Shown: positions 26,260-35,495, counted from the first letter of the stretch. The stretch is 64,000 nt of DNA from SVTX01 sp045538195 (GCA_045538195.1 JAZSRA010000138.1:1-64000), one strand, 5' to 3'. Notes: a model not told the origin generated them from the sequence alone. Numbers and translations: made by a program.

Positions 26260-27471
26260 ATGTTCAAACGCAAAAAAAATGACAAAGTGAAAAAGGAAGA
26301 AGATATTTACTGTATCTCTGCCAAGGAGTATTCGGAGCTTGATGAGGACGAGCGAAGCCTCTGGACGCCAGTCAAGGCAAAATACGAGAGAATACCCAAG
26401 ATCTGCTTTGTTGCTTTCGCTTTTGCCGCACTTAGTGCGATAATTTATTTTATCTCTTGCATTAGTACGGGGTTTGCTGATTTCATAAATCTGCGAGTTG
26501 GAACGGCGGTAAGATTTGTTCTGGCGCAGATAAGCAGCATATTGCCCTTTTCGATAGCCGAGCTTATCATTATTCTGTTACCATTCATAGCGTTTATTGC
26601 CATTTGGTATATTCTTAAATACAGATGTGAAACCAGACGGTCGTCTCTTGTATCAATAGTTTGCATACTGTCAGTGCTTTCAATGTTTCTATCCACCTTC
26701 GTTCTTTGTTTAGGAGTAGGATATAAGGGTTCGACTCTTGACAAAAAGCTTGATTTGGATGCAGAGCCGATCGGCAAAGAGGAGCTTGCCGCAACCACCG
26801 AATATCTGGTTAAAAAAATAAACGAGCTTACTCCCAAGGTCTACTTCGGCGGTGATAATTTTTCAAATATGCCTTATAGCTTTGATGAAATGAACCGCAA
26901 GCTTCTGAATGCCTACGATATATTTGAAAAAGATCATGACTTTATCGTAAATTTCAACAGTAAGCTCAAGCCTGTAATGATAAGCGAGGTAATGTCCTAC
27001 GCCCACATAGCAGGAATATATTCCTTTTTTACAGGAGAATCAAACATCAATGTAGATCTGCCCGACTACACCATTCCCTATACCGCCGCTCACGAATTGG
27101 CACATCAAAGAGGAATTGCCCGTGAGGACGAAGCCAATATGGTTGCTTTTCTCGTTTGCATTATTTCCGACGACTCTTACATTCAATATAGTGCCTACGT
27201 TAATATGTATGAATACGTTGCCGCCGCGCTTCGCCGAGCCGATTCGGCAGAATACAAGCGAATTTCCAAAAATCTTAACCTCGCTGTATATAACGAACAG
27301 GTAGCATACGGAGAGTTTTTCAAAAAGTATCAAAAGTCTGTAACGAGCAAAGTTTCGGGAACCGTAAATGACGTTTATCTCAAGACTCAGGGAACCGCAG
27401 GAAGGAAAAGCTACGGAATGGTAGTCGACCTTACGGTAGCATATTACAAGAGCAAAAATATTATAGATTGA
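26260..27471 (+). CDS. DUF3810 membrane protein with zincin-like motif
   Basis: 403 residues. A charged N-terminus (1-45) is followed by three membrane segments (~50-155) and an extracytoplasmic domain with the sequence HELAHQRG (His278, Glu279, His282) and Glu291 in REDEAN, the HExxH...E arrangement of gluzincin-type metallopeptidases. The family is annotated only as DUF3810; peptidase activity is inferred from the motif. It follows the pseudouridine synthase by 14 bases and ends in a terminator. Confidence 0.85.
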   Translation: MFKRKKNDKVKKEEDIYCISAKEYSELDEDERSLWTPVKAKYERIPKICFVAFAFAALSAIIYFISCISTGFADFINLRVGTAVRFVLAQISSILPFSIAELIIILLPFIAFIAIWYILKYRCETRRSSLVSIVCILSVLSMFLSTFVLCLGVGYKGSTLDKKLDLDAEPIGKEELAATTEYLVKKINELTPKVYFGGDNFSNMPYSFDEMNRKLLNAYDIFEKDHDFIVNFNSKLKPVMISEVMSYAHIAGIYSFFTGESNINVDLPDYTIPYTAAHELAHQRGIAREDEANMVAFLVCIISDDSYIQYSAYVNMYEYVAAALRRADSAEYKRISKNLNLAVYNEQVAYGEFFKKYQKSVTSKVSGTVNDVYLKTQGTAGRKSYGMVVDLTVAYYKSKNIID

Positions 27472-27495
27472 CCTGAAATAAACATTAATAATATC

Positions 27496-27540
27496 AAAAA
27501 AGCATTTCGCGGAATATACTGTCCGTGAGATGCTTTTTTT
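27496..27540 (+). terminator. Terminator after the DUF3810 gene
   Basis: Long stem AAAAAAGCATTTCGCGGA (27496-27513) with TCCGTGAGATGCTTTTTT (27522-27539), two G-T pairs, and a T-run. Confidence 0.85.
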
Positions 27541-27541
27541 G

Positions 27542-28010
27542 TGCAGAATAGGCAACTAAAATTCAGAATAAATATTCATTTTTGTGTCGTAGTAAATTTG
27601 TAAATTGATATAACGACATATTTTTTGAATTAAATTAATTTTTTATTCGGATTTTATTAAAATTTTGCCGTTTTATTCTTTTTTTATTTTTGTTTTAGCA
27701 GAATTATCGCCAATATAGAACATTTGATTTGTTGCTTGTTTTAAAAAATGTCGCTAATATATTGATGTAATTTTAGGATTTTTTTGGAAATTTAAATTGT
27801 AAACAAATTATTAAATATGCATAAAATATATTTACTTTTATGCACGTTTATGCTATAATATATACATCCCACTCGTCGAGGCAAATCAACATAATTCTTC
27901 TCTTTTCGACCGAGAGTTCAAATGTACGACGGCGAAAAGAACGAAAAAAAGATATGCGCAGAGAGAACAAATAAACACCGCAATTTTGGCGGAAATCACG
28001 GAGGCAATTC
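27542..28010. other. AT-rich intergenic region upstream of murA
   Basis: No gene I can support in 469 bases. 27542-27830 is very AT-rich with many A and T runs. The murA promoter lies at 27831-27859. A frame of 76 codons starting at 27922 runs into murA in another phase, has no ribosome binding site and is not called. The leader of about 145 bases has a small CCGC/GCGG hairpin just ahead of the murA GGAGG. Confidence 0.7.
27831..27859 (+). promoter_or_regulatory. SigA-type promoter of murA
   Basis: TTTACT (27831-27836), 17-base spacer ending TATGC, TATAAT (27854-27859). Confidence 0.7.
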
Positions 28011-29300
28011 ATGGAACAGATCATTATCAACGGTGGACATCCCCTTTACGGTAACGTTTCTATCGGCGGCGCAAAGAATGCTGCCCTTCCCATCATCTGC
28101 GCTTGTATTCTCAACGAGGAGAGCTGTATCATCGACAACATTCCTCCCGTGAGCGACATCGAGACACTCCTCGATCTTCTCGCTTCTATGGGTGCTAACG
28201 TAAACAGACTTACGAAAAACTCTGTTGAGATCAACTGCAAGAATCTTGTTCCCTGCACCTCCTCTGTTGAGATGGCATCCAAGATCCGCGGTTCGTCTTA
28301 CCTCCTCGGCGCAGAGTTCGGACGCTTCAGAAAGTCCAGCGTTCCCCATCCCGGCGGATGCAGCATCGGCAGCCGTCCTCTCGACCTCCACATGAAGGCA
28401 TTTGAGGCTCTTGGAGCTGAGTGCTGCCACAAGAACGGCAGAGTCGAGGTCGAATCCCACGCGATTGTTGGCAACAATATTTATTTTGACAAGGTTTCCG
28501 TTGGTGCGACCGCTAACGCTATTCTCGCATCGGTTTTCGCAGAAGGCACTACCGTTATCGAAAATGCGGCTCGCGAGCCTCACATCGTAGACCTCGCGGT
28601 ATTCCTTAATTCCTGCGGCGCAAATATTATGGGCGCAGGTACATCGGTTATCAAGGTAAAGGGTGTAGAAAAGCTTCACGGTTGCCGTTACTCCATTATT
28701 CCCGATATGATCGAGGCCGGAACCTTTATGGCGGCAGTAGGTGCGACCGGCGGTAAGGTTACCGTCAGAAACATTATCCCCAAGCATATGGAAGCTATCT
28801 CCGCAAAGCTTGAAGAAGCAGGAGCTAACGTCACCGTTGGCGACGACTACATAACCGTTGAAAGCAACGGTAAGCTCAAGGGTATCAGCATCAATACTCA
28901 GCCCTACCCCGGATTTGCAACCGATATGCAGCCTCAATTCTCCGCTATGCTTTGCTTCGCAGAAGGCACATCTGACATCGTTGAAAACATTTTTAACAGC
29001 AGATTCCAGTTCATGGATGAGCTTGCAAAGATGGGTGCGGATATAAAAGTAGACTCTAATCACGCGGTCATTCGCGGCGGCGCAGAGCTTTCGGGCGCTC
29101 CCCTTTACTGCCACGATCTCAGAGCAGGCGCGGCTATGGTCATCGCGGCTCTCGCAACGGACGGCAGATCGGTTCTTGAAGGAATCGACAAGATCGAGCG
29201 CGGCTACTACAATATTGCAGGCAAGTTCCGCGAACTCGGCGCAGACATTCAAAAAAAAGTCAGCGTTCAGGACGAGCAGAGATACACGGCAACATATTGA
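28011..29300 (+). CDS. murA: UDP-N-acetylglucosamine 1-carboxyvinyltransferase
   Basis: First committed step of peptidoglycan synthesis: transfers enolpyruvate from PEP to UDP-GlcNAc. 429 residues with the N-terminal GGHPLYGNVSIGGAKNAALP, the catalytic Cys117 in HPGGCSIGSRPLD (the residue attacked by fosfomycin) and DLRAGAAMVIAALATDG. GGAGG is 8 bases before the ATG. The gene stands alone, between its own promoter and terminator. Cys rather than Asp at 117 predicts the normal fosfomycin-sensitive form. Confidence 0.96.
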   Translation: MEQIIINGGHPLYGNVSIGGAKNAALPIICACILNEESCIIDNIPPVSDIETLLDLLASMGANVNRLTKNSVEINCKNLVPCTSSVEMASKIRGSSYLLGAEFGRFRKSSVPHPGGCSIGSRPLDLHMKAFEALGAECCHKNGRVEVESHAIVGNNIYFDKVSVGATANAILASVFAEGTTVIENAAREPHIVDLAVFLNSCGANIMGAGTSVIKVKGVEKLHGCRYSIIPDMIEAGTFMAAVGATGGKVTVRNIIPKHMEAISAKLEEAGANVTVGDDYITVESNGKLKGISINTQPYPGFATDMQPQFSAMLCFAEGTSDIVENIFNSRFQFMDELAKMGADIKVDSNHAVIRGGAELSGAPLYCHDLRAGAAMVIAALATDGRSVLEGIDKIERGYYNIAGKFRELGADIQKKVSVQDEQRYTATY

Positions 29301-29321
29301 TATGAATTGTTGTAATTAATG

Positions 29322-29353
29322 TGGGCGGCAGAAAAATTCTGCCGCCCAATTTT
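29322..29353 (+). terminator. Terminator of murA
   Basis: 12-bp perfect stem TGGGCGGCAGAA (29322-29333) / TTCTGCCGCCCA (29337-29348), AAA loop, then ATTTT. Confidence 0.85.
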
Positions 29354-29416
29354 CACCCCTTTTACTATTTCACAGATATTCGACAAAATAACATAATATA
29401 AAAAAGGAGAAAAATC

Positions 29417-31222
29417 ATGAAACGTTTTGCCGCAATCATTCTTTCAGCACTTATCCTCTTTTCTTTCGCCGCCTGTGATTTTTATGGCGGCAACGAAGCT
29501 CCTGACACAAGCGAAACTCAGCAGATCGAGCCCCCAAACGAAGAGAGCCAATTCTCTCCTCCTTCCTGGGAATCCCCGCTTTTCTCATCATATGATGACA
29601 TTCGATACACGATTATAAAGCTTGAAAAATACGGCGGCATAGAATCGTTTGAAAACGCGGGAATTGAATTAGACTTGAGAGAGCAAGAGATATACGACGC
29701 TCTTCGCAGCATCATTGGACAACCCCTATCCTACTCGTACCGTGACGATATAAATTCCGACGGCATCAACGAATTGATAATCTGGAAAAACAATTTAGAA
29801 CATAACTCCCCTATTGCCCCTGTGGCTGCTTTCGGTATGAGAAACGGTAAACCCATTTTTTTGAAGGACGTTATTCCAAGCAAAGATGAGCTTAACGACT
29901 GGGGTCATTCTCTTACCGAATGGAAAGGAAACCATTATAAAATATTCGCGTATGATGCCTATTCAAGTTCAGACAAAAGCATCAAATACGAATATGAGAT
30001 ATACAACAAAGATGGTTTCCCTGTCAGAATCGAGCAAAACGATGCAAGAGTAGAAATAGGCGCAAACAATAACTTTTTATATATACGAGTCTCTTCTTCC
30101 GATTATACGGACGGATACTCTTATCGCACTATCGTTTACAACATCTCGGGAAATAGATTTTCAGACGAATTTTACGATACCTTGGCTTTTTCGGATGATA
30201 AAGTGGTATATTCCGACAACGGGGTGTTGACGGTTCAGAATATATTTGATAAATCTGTTTTTTACGAGCAATATCCAGAATACAAATATCCGGGCTCGGT
30301 AAGCTTTGCCCCCGACGGCAAGTCAATTACTTTTAAATGTTACGCCGAAAATCAAAGAAAACACGCCATCAAGACGGTATGCTTTGAAAGGCTTCCTGTT
30401 ATTAAAACGCTTTACAGTACGATCCCTGTTTTTTATGAGCCCGATCCCGGTTGTCCGGTTCAGCTCTCCTGCCTTCAAAACGAATGGGCTTATTTGCGCT
30501 CCGCAACAAGCGATACCGTAAGATTGCTTGATACAGAGCCAATTAAAATCAATTGGAACGGCGAGACACTGATGTATTACAAAGTACTGTATTTTGATCG
30601 CGAATATTACATTTATGCAAACGATCTAATCGAAGTGACCTATTACGGAGATGATGGATCCGACTCGCTTAAAACAAAGGAAGAGGTCATCGATTCGGTT
30701 CTCTCCTCGCTTCCCGACTTAGGAAAAGAAGACAATTTGTACGGTGATGACACCTACGTAGGTCACCGTTTCACAAGTCCCGAAAACGGATATTTTTTCG
30801 CTTTCGGTCCCGTAACTAATACGTTTGACGTTCAACTAGACGTATTTTTGAAAACCGATGACGGTGGAAATAGCTGGCAACCTATAACCGTCGCAAAACC
30901 GCCCATTCTCAACTGGAAAGAAAATATTCTATGCGCTAAAATGATAAACGGCGAGGTCGGACTGATTTCAGGGCGATACTATGCCGGTGACGACGGAATA
31001 TCTGACAGAACCTATATTACTGTCGACGGCGGATTAAATTGGGAAAAGGTAGAGCTTCCTACGCATAGTCGTTTGCTTGATGCCGAAGTATACGACTTTG
31101 TATCTGAAGATTGGGGTTATTATCTTTGCTTACGAGCAAAAATTGACTCCGATAACTATCAATATTTCGAATACTATTCAAGAGATCTTGAGCATTGGTC
31201 TATTATAGACAGAGGAAAATAA
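29417..31222 (+). CDS. Lipoprotein with Asp-box (BNR-like) repeats, paralogue 1
   Basis: 601 residues. Lipoprotein signal with lipobox SFAAC (Cys20), a Ser/Pro/Glu linker, a domain with the calcium-loop-like DINSDGINELIIW (~residues 110-122), a middle region of WD-like strands (SFAPDGKSITFKC), and a C-terminal part with two Asp-box motifs, TDDGGNSW and TVDGGLNW, as in sialidase/YCF48-type propellers. The C-terminal ~180 residues resemble the shorter lipoprotein at 34.7 kb, and the signal peptide DNA is nearly the same as at 31.2 and 32.4 kb. Function unknown; surface location is clear. Confidence 0.8.
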   Translation: MKRFAAIILSALILFSFAACDFYGGNEAPDTSETQQIEPPNEESQFSPPSWESPLFSSYDDIRYTIIKLEKYGGIESFENAGIELDLREQEIYDALRSIIGQPLSYSYRDDINSDGINELIIWKNNLEHNSPIAPVAAFGMRNGKPIFLKDVIPSKDELNDWGHSLTEWKGNHYKIFAYDAYSSSDKSIKYEYEIYNKDGFPVRIEQNDARVEIGANNNFLYIRVSSSDYTDGYSYRTIVYNISGNRFSDEFYDTLAFSDDKVVYSDNGVLTVQNIFDKSVFYEQYPEYKYPGSVSFAPDGKSITFKCYAENQRKHAIKTVCFERLPVIKTLYSTIPVFYEPDPGCPVQLSCLQNEWAYLRSATSDTVRLLDTEPIKINWNGETLMYYKVLYFDREYYIYANDLIEVTYYGDDGSDSLKTKEEVIDSVLSSLPDLGKEDNLYGDDTYVGHRFTSPENGYFFAFGPVTNTFDVQLDVFLKTDDGGNSWQPITVAKPPILNWKENILCAKMINGEVGLISGRYYAGDDGISDRTYITVDGGLNWEKVELPTHSRLLDAEVYDFVSEDWGYYLCLRAKIDSDNYQYFEYYSRDLEHWSIIDRGK

Positions 31223-31243
31223 TTTAAATAAAGGAGAAAAATC

Positions 31244-32359
31244 ATGAAACGTCTTGCCGCAATCATTCTTTCAGCACTGATCCTCTTCTCTTTCGCCGCC
31301 TGCGATCTTTCAAGCTACCCAGACACCACGGACACAGATGAGCCGCCCACACACGCCAATCCCGAGCATTTTGCTGATTTTTCAAGCTATGATGAAATAA
31401 TAAGAACATACAAAGCAATAGTAAACTGCTTTAATAATTATACCGTTGAACAATACCGTAATAATGAGTACATATCAACAGTGGACTTTCCCAACGAAGA
31501 GATCGAGGAGACCTACAAAAAATTATTTATTTCTGCTTTCTATCACTACAAAGACGATTATGCAACAGCATATTTAGATGACGGCAGAAACTATTTTGGA
31601 TATGCTCTTTACGACATTAACCAAAACGGATCGGACGAGCTTATATTGCTTAATGATCACTATGACATAATCGCTATATTCAGCAATATCAACGGAACCC
31701 CGCGCTTGATCGTCGATAACGAGCCTTTTTGCAGAATTGACAGTAACGGAAAAATATACACTCAAAAAATAATTGAGGAAACGCACGATCTCTTCCCGTG
31801 GAGTGACCGCTATTATAATATGAAAATTTACACTCTTTCAGAAAACGACGAATTAACCCTAACCGAAGAGTATCTGGCTGACACGTCATACGGAAGTGAC
31901 CAAGTATTTTTTGATATAACAAAAGGAGAAAGCATTGAGATAACAAAAGATGAGTATTTAGCAAAAACACACGGTTATCTTTATAACAGTGAGGCAGCCT
32001 TAATAACTCAAAGCTCAATTAACCTTGATTTTGTTCGTCTTTTTAAACCGATAAATCCCTATCTTCCCGAAGTATACTGTTGGGAGTGGCACAAGGATCG
32101 ATATGACGATAGCTCCATTGTTCTGATCACCTATATGACCGACAACGAAGTTATTATCGGATTTTACTCGGGAAAATGGATTCACGAAGCAAACGTCACA
32201 GCCACCCGTAAAGGCGAATCTGTATATTTCGAGTCAGAAAAATTAAGCGGACGCCTTGAATTCGGACTTGATTGCATATGGATCATAATAACCGAAAGCA
32301 AAATGAACGCATTTCCTTGCGGCGCTTATATATACGAGTATTACGAAACACACAAATAA
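31244..32359 (+). CDS. Lipoprotein with DxNxxGxxEL motif, paralogue 2
   Basis: 371 residues starting with the shared signal MKRLAAIILSALILFSFAAC (Cys20 lipidated). A region starting FSSYDEIIRTYKAI and running to DINQNGSDELILLND matches the middle of the broken gene at 32.4-34.6 kb, followed by IIAIFSNINGTP. The C-terminal ~80 residues (VYCWEWHKDRYDD onward) look like a small beta-rich domain. It starts 21 bases after paralogue 1 with AAGGAG. No recognised family name; the acidic loop resembles VCBS/FG-GAP or EF-hand calcium loops. Confidence 0.75.
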   Translation: MKRLAAIILSALILFSFAACDLSSYPDTTDTDEPPTHANPEHFADFSSYDEIIRTYKAIVNCFNNYTVEQYRNNEYISTVDFPNEEIEETYKKLFISAFYHYKDDYATAYLDDGRNYFGYALYDINQNGSDELILLNDHYDIIAIFSNINGTPRLIVDNEPFCRIDSNGKIYTQKIIEETHDLFPWSDRYYNMKIYTLSENDELTLTEEYLADTSYGSDQVFFDITKGESIEITKDEYLAKTHGYLYNSEAALITQSSINLDFVRLFKPINPYLPEVYCWEWHKDRYDDSSIVLITYMTDNEVIIGFYSGKWIHEANVTATRKGESVYFESEKLSGRLEFGLDCIWIIITESKMNAFPCGAYIYEYYETHK

Positions 32360-32420
32360 TTAACCAAGGCGTTGCCGGAGGTAAATAATAAATAAACAAA
32401 ATTATTTAGGAGAAAAAACT

Positions 32421-33170
32421 ATGAAAAGACTTGCCGCTATCATTCTTTCAGCACTGATCCTCTTCTCTTTCGCCGCCTGCGATCTTTCGAGCGGCGTTGA
32501 TGAATTGGAAACTTCGTCTACGATCGAAAGCTTTCAGGATGAGTCCGAAAGCACCGAGTCCGACGCAAGCAATAGCATTACCGATGAATCGGATAATTAT
32601 GAGTTCATTTCCCAAGAGGAAAAGAACTCATGGAGATCTGCTCTTATCTCCGTTCTTTCCAAGTCCCGAGTACATGAATTTGAGCCACACTGTCCCGGCA
32701 GCATTTCCGTAGGACTTATGGATATAAATTTCGACAATTCACCCGAGGTGTTCGTTGCTTACGCCGGCGGCTCTATGAACAACATTTGTATTGAGATATA
32801 TGATCTAAAATCGGATAGTGGTCCCATTACTTACGATGCCGCTTGCTACGGAGGCTACTACAATATATGTCTTTACGTTGCCGACAGGGACGGCAAGTTT
32901 GTCATTATAGCGGAGGGCGGCCTTCGGATTCCTGACCTCGGTTCAGTACACGTCATAGACCTCTTTCCAAAAGAGAGCTCAGGTGAAAATCGCGTAATAC
33001 TTGAAAATCTGTTTGCGTCATCAAGCGAATCGGAATACTATGAATGCCGCGGTCAGATCGTTGAAAAAACCGAGTTCGAGGCGGAATATCAGCAATTTTT
33101 GCTGGATTACAAAAAAAATCGAGTCCACGCAGATACAGATGATAAGATGGTCGGATATCGGCGAGGTTGA
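32421..33170 (+). CDS. Lipoprotein, 5' part of a frameshifted paralogue 3
   Basis: 249 residues: the shared signal peptide (Cys20), a Ser/Glu-rich linker and a domain with LMDINFDNSPEVFVAYAGG, a variant of the DxNxDGxxEL loop. The last ~16 codons after an A8 run at 33111-33118 read into a short out-of-frame tail ending MVGYRRG. Removing one A joins it to the frame that continues downstream with TREEIAEKMADAL and FSDYESILDIYR, which is homologous to paralogue 2. So this is probably the front of a longer gene ending at 34620, rather than a complete protein. It could still be translated as a short lipoprotein. Confidence 0.65.
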   Translation: MKRLAAIILSALILFSFAACDLSSGVDELETSSTIESFQDESESTESDASNSITDESDNYEFISQEEKNSWRSALISVLSKSRVHEFEPHCPGSISVGLMDINFDNSPEVFVAYAGGSMNNICIEIYDLKSDSGPITYDAACYGGYYNICLYVADRDGKFVIIAEGGLRIPDLGSVHVIDLFPKESSGENRVILENLFASSSESEYYECRGQIVEKTEFEAEYQQFLLDYKKNRVHADTDDKMVGYRRG

Positions 33171-33390
33171 GAAAAGAAAACCCGAAACAAAATCCTCCGC
33201 TCCCGTATATACCCGCGAGGAGATCGCAGAAAAAATGGCGGATGCGCTGATCAACAGCTCGCAGGAATTTATTCGCTATGAAAACGTTCTTTGTCACTTT
33301 TCCGATTATGAATCGATTTTAGATATTTATCGTTTTTCAATAGATCATTACGCTATAGTTAACCATAATCAGCTTGCACTCATCGATTAA
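33119..33390 (+). pseudogene. Middle fragment of the broken lipoprotein gene
   Basis: Open frame continuing after the A8 run (frame +1 relative to the window) with TREEIAEKMADALINSSQEF and FSDYESILDIYRFSIDHY, the latter aligned with FSSYDEIIRTYKAIVNCF of the gene at 31.2 kb. It ends in TAA at 33388-33390, in the middle of that homologous domain, and the same frame goes on to 34620. It has no ribosome binding site and no own signal peptide. Confidence 0.7.
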
Positions 33391-33420
33391 TTGAAAATAA
33401 AGAAAGAGATCGAGAAGCAA

Positions 33421-34620
33421 ATGTTTATTGAGCTTGACACAGCGGGCTATTTGATGTACCCCGGAAGAGGAGCTGAAGACTTTCCTTCTCCTCACTATAA
33501 ATTATCCTGCGGGTACGACATAAAAGACCTGAACGGTGACGGAATCAACGAGCTTATACTTTTGAATGACGATTACAAGATAGTAGCAATATTTTCAACT
33601 CACAAAGGAATGCCCGTCTTACTCGGAAGCTTTCAGCCACGAACAAGCTGCTGGATAGGCGGAGACGGTTTACTACATATATGTGGAAGCAATGGAGCAG
33701 TTAATTCTTATCATACCGTATGCAAAATCGCAGATGGTGGAGGCGAGCTTATTGATATTATCGAATTCGGGATCAACGGAGCGGAAATCGTTGACGGCAC
33801 CGAGGTGTTAAACTACTATAAAACCGTCGACGATGAAAAGGTTTCAATTACAAAAGAAGAATTCGATTCAATAAGTGCTCAACACGGCAAATATCTAAGT
33901 GCTTATGCAGGCCCTTCGGCAACAAAAGACCATTCAGGTCTTGAATTCTTGCCATTATTTGAAAACTTGGAGACTGATGAAGATTCCGATAAATACACGT
34001 CCGTTCCGGCAGAATACCGTCCTTTTTTGATTGCCTACGAAAAGATGGCGACTTACAAGAAAGAAAACGGAAGCACAAGCGGTCTATCCTCCCACCATTT
34101 TCCTAAGCTGGCAAACGAGCATTTCAATACCCTGCTCGACTTCACTAATAATTATAACAGCTACGGAATGGGCTATTTTTTATACGACATAAACCGCGAC
34201 GGCACAGATGAGCTGGTATTCTCTTTCTGGGGCGGAGGAATAGTCGCCCCGTCTATCTACATAGTATTCACTTCAAACGGGAGCAGCGTAACACTTATCG
34301 GTTCATATTCTGGCAGAGAAAACCACGACATAAAGCTGGGTGACGACGGCAAAATTCACCTATGGATCATGGGAAAAGGCGAGGGCTACACCAAAAATAT
34401 TTTTACCTTTGACCAATACGGAATCACTGAAGTCGTTGCATACTGCTTCAATGATTTTACCGGAGTTGACGGTAGCAATCTCGAATGGCTAAAGCTTGAA
34501 AACGGCGAATGGGTCAACATCACCGAGGAGGAATTTTTCATCCTTGAAGAAACCTACTCCTTTAATGAAATCAAGGATGGCTTTGAGTTCCGATATTTCT
34601 TTGAATTCGCACCAAAGTAA
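33421..34620 (+). CDS. 3' part of the broken lipoprotein gene, two DxNxDGxxEL domains
   Basis: The frame is open from 33391, straight after the TAA; a TTG there or the ATG at 33421 could start a product of about 400 residues, neither with a good ribosome binding site. It holds two copies of the repeat domain: DLNGDGINELILLND with IVAIFSTHKGMP, and DINRDGTDELVFSFWGGG with YIVFTSNGSS. There is no signal peptide, so if made alone it would stay in the cytosol, unlike its paralogues. I read it as the C-terminal part of one gene of about 730 codons that began at 32421. Confidence 0.6.
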   Translation: MFIELDTAGYLMYPGRGAEDFPSPHYKLSCGYDIKDLNGDGINELILLNDDYKIVAIFSTHKGMPVLLGSFQPRTSCWIGGDGLLHICGSNGAVNSYHTVCKIADGGGELIDIIEFGINGAEIVDGTEVLNYYKTVDDEKVSITKEEFDSISAQHGKYLSAYAGPSATKDHSGLEFLPLFENLETDEDSDKYTSVPAEYRPFLIAYEKMATYKKENGSTSGLSSHHFPKLANEHFNTLLDFTNNYNSYGMGYFLYDINRDGTDELVFSFWGGGIVAPSIYIVFTSNGSSVTLIGSYSGRENHDIKLGDDGKIHLWIMGKGEGYTKNIFTFDQYGITEVVAYCFNDFTGVDGSNLEWLKLENGEWVNITEEEFFILEETYSFNEIKDGFEFRYFFEFAPK

Positions 34621-34700
34621 GCTTACTGTTAAGGAGCAAAGATTGTATTTTTCGCTTCGTATAAAAAAATAAGAATTACTAAATTTAAAAGGAGATAAGC

Positions 34701-35447
34701 ATGAAACGTTTAGCCGCAATTCTTTTAGCACTCGCTTTCATTTTCACCGCAACCGCTTGCTCTCAAGCAAGCCTTTCCGACGCTAACAGCGAAAGCACGG
34801 AAGACAATAGCACCTCTTTCACAACTGAAACCAATGACGTTGGTGTTAACGAAGAAACAGAAAACGAAGTTCTCTCCAAGCAAGAAATCTATAACTCCGT
34901 CTCTTCCTTTATAAATGATATTCCTTACAACTCAGAGTTCTATTCTACTTATAATTTCACAGACGAAGGCACTCTCTTTTTCTTCCAATTTTATATATTC
35001 GGTAATGAACGCCGTCTTATTTACCTTTTAAAGAGCTGCGACGGCGGAAAGACGTGGTATTTTCAAGACATTCAAAGCGCCCCCTCTATGTATTGGCGAG
35101 AGGAAATCATCTGCGCAAAGATGCTTGACGAAAGTGTCGGAATTATTTCGGGAAGGCTTCATGCTACCGATAATAATTTTTCGGAACGAACGTATATTAC
35201 TACAAACGGAGGCAAAAATTGGACTCAAATCGTGCTTCCTGTAACACCCCCATACTTAAACAAGGAGTCGACTCTTCTTTCAAACTACTTAAACGGAGAA
35301 GCCTACGATCTCATACAAGAAAACGGAGTATATTATCTCCACATCAGAGCACGGAGTTGCCATCTCGACTTGGGTCCCGGATACGTATGTTATTTCCGCT
35401 ACTCCTCCACGGATCTCGTAAACTGGACGCACGTCAATTCTCAATAA
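34701..35447 (+). CDS. Asp-box lipoprotein, paralogue 4
   Basis: 248 residues. Its own signal peptide MKRLAAILLALAFIFTATAC (Cys20) differs in detail from the three upstream. After a Ser/Thr/Glu linker (21-60) it matches the last ~180 residues of paralogue 1: IYNSVSSFINDIP, SCDGGKTW, ICAKMLDESVGIISGR, TYITTNGGKNW and the end STDLVNWTH. The two Asp-box turns suggest part of a beta-propeller; with so few blades it may form a multimer. AAGGAG precedes the ATG. Confidence 0.78.
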   Translation: MKRLAAILLALAFIFTATACSQASLSDANSESTEDNSTSFTTETNDVGVNEETENEVLSKQEIYNSVSSFINDIPYNSEFYSTYNFTDEGTLFFFQFYIFGNERRLIYLLKSCDGGKTWYFQDIQSAPSMYWREEIICAKMLDESVGIISGRLHATDNNFSERTYITTNGGKNWTQIVLPVTPPYLNKESTLLSNYLNGEAYDLIQENGVYYLHIRARSCHLDLGPGYVCYFRYSSTDLVNWTHVNSQ

Positions 35448-35462
35448 AAATTCAAATAAAGT

Positions 35463-35495
35463 AAAACGGCTGAACCACACGATTCAGCCGTTTTT
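35463..35495. terminator. Bidirectional terminator between the lipoprotein array and spoIVA
   Basis: 12-bp perfect stem AAAACGGCTGAA (35463-35474) / TTCAGCCGTTTT (35483-35494), 8-base loop, T-run. Confidence 0.9.

Noticed and set aside
27922..28152. 76-codon frame in the murA leader
   Set aside because: No ribosome binding site, and most of it overlaps murA in another phase.
27996..29252. 418-codon open frame on the minus strand opposite murA
   Set aside because: It lies wholly antisense to a complete murA, has no ribosome binding site and its sequence resembles no family; it is a by-product of codon use in murA.
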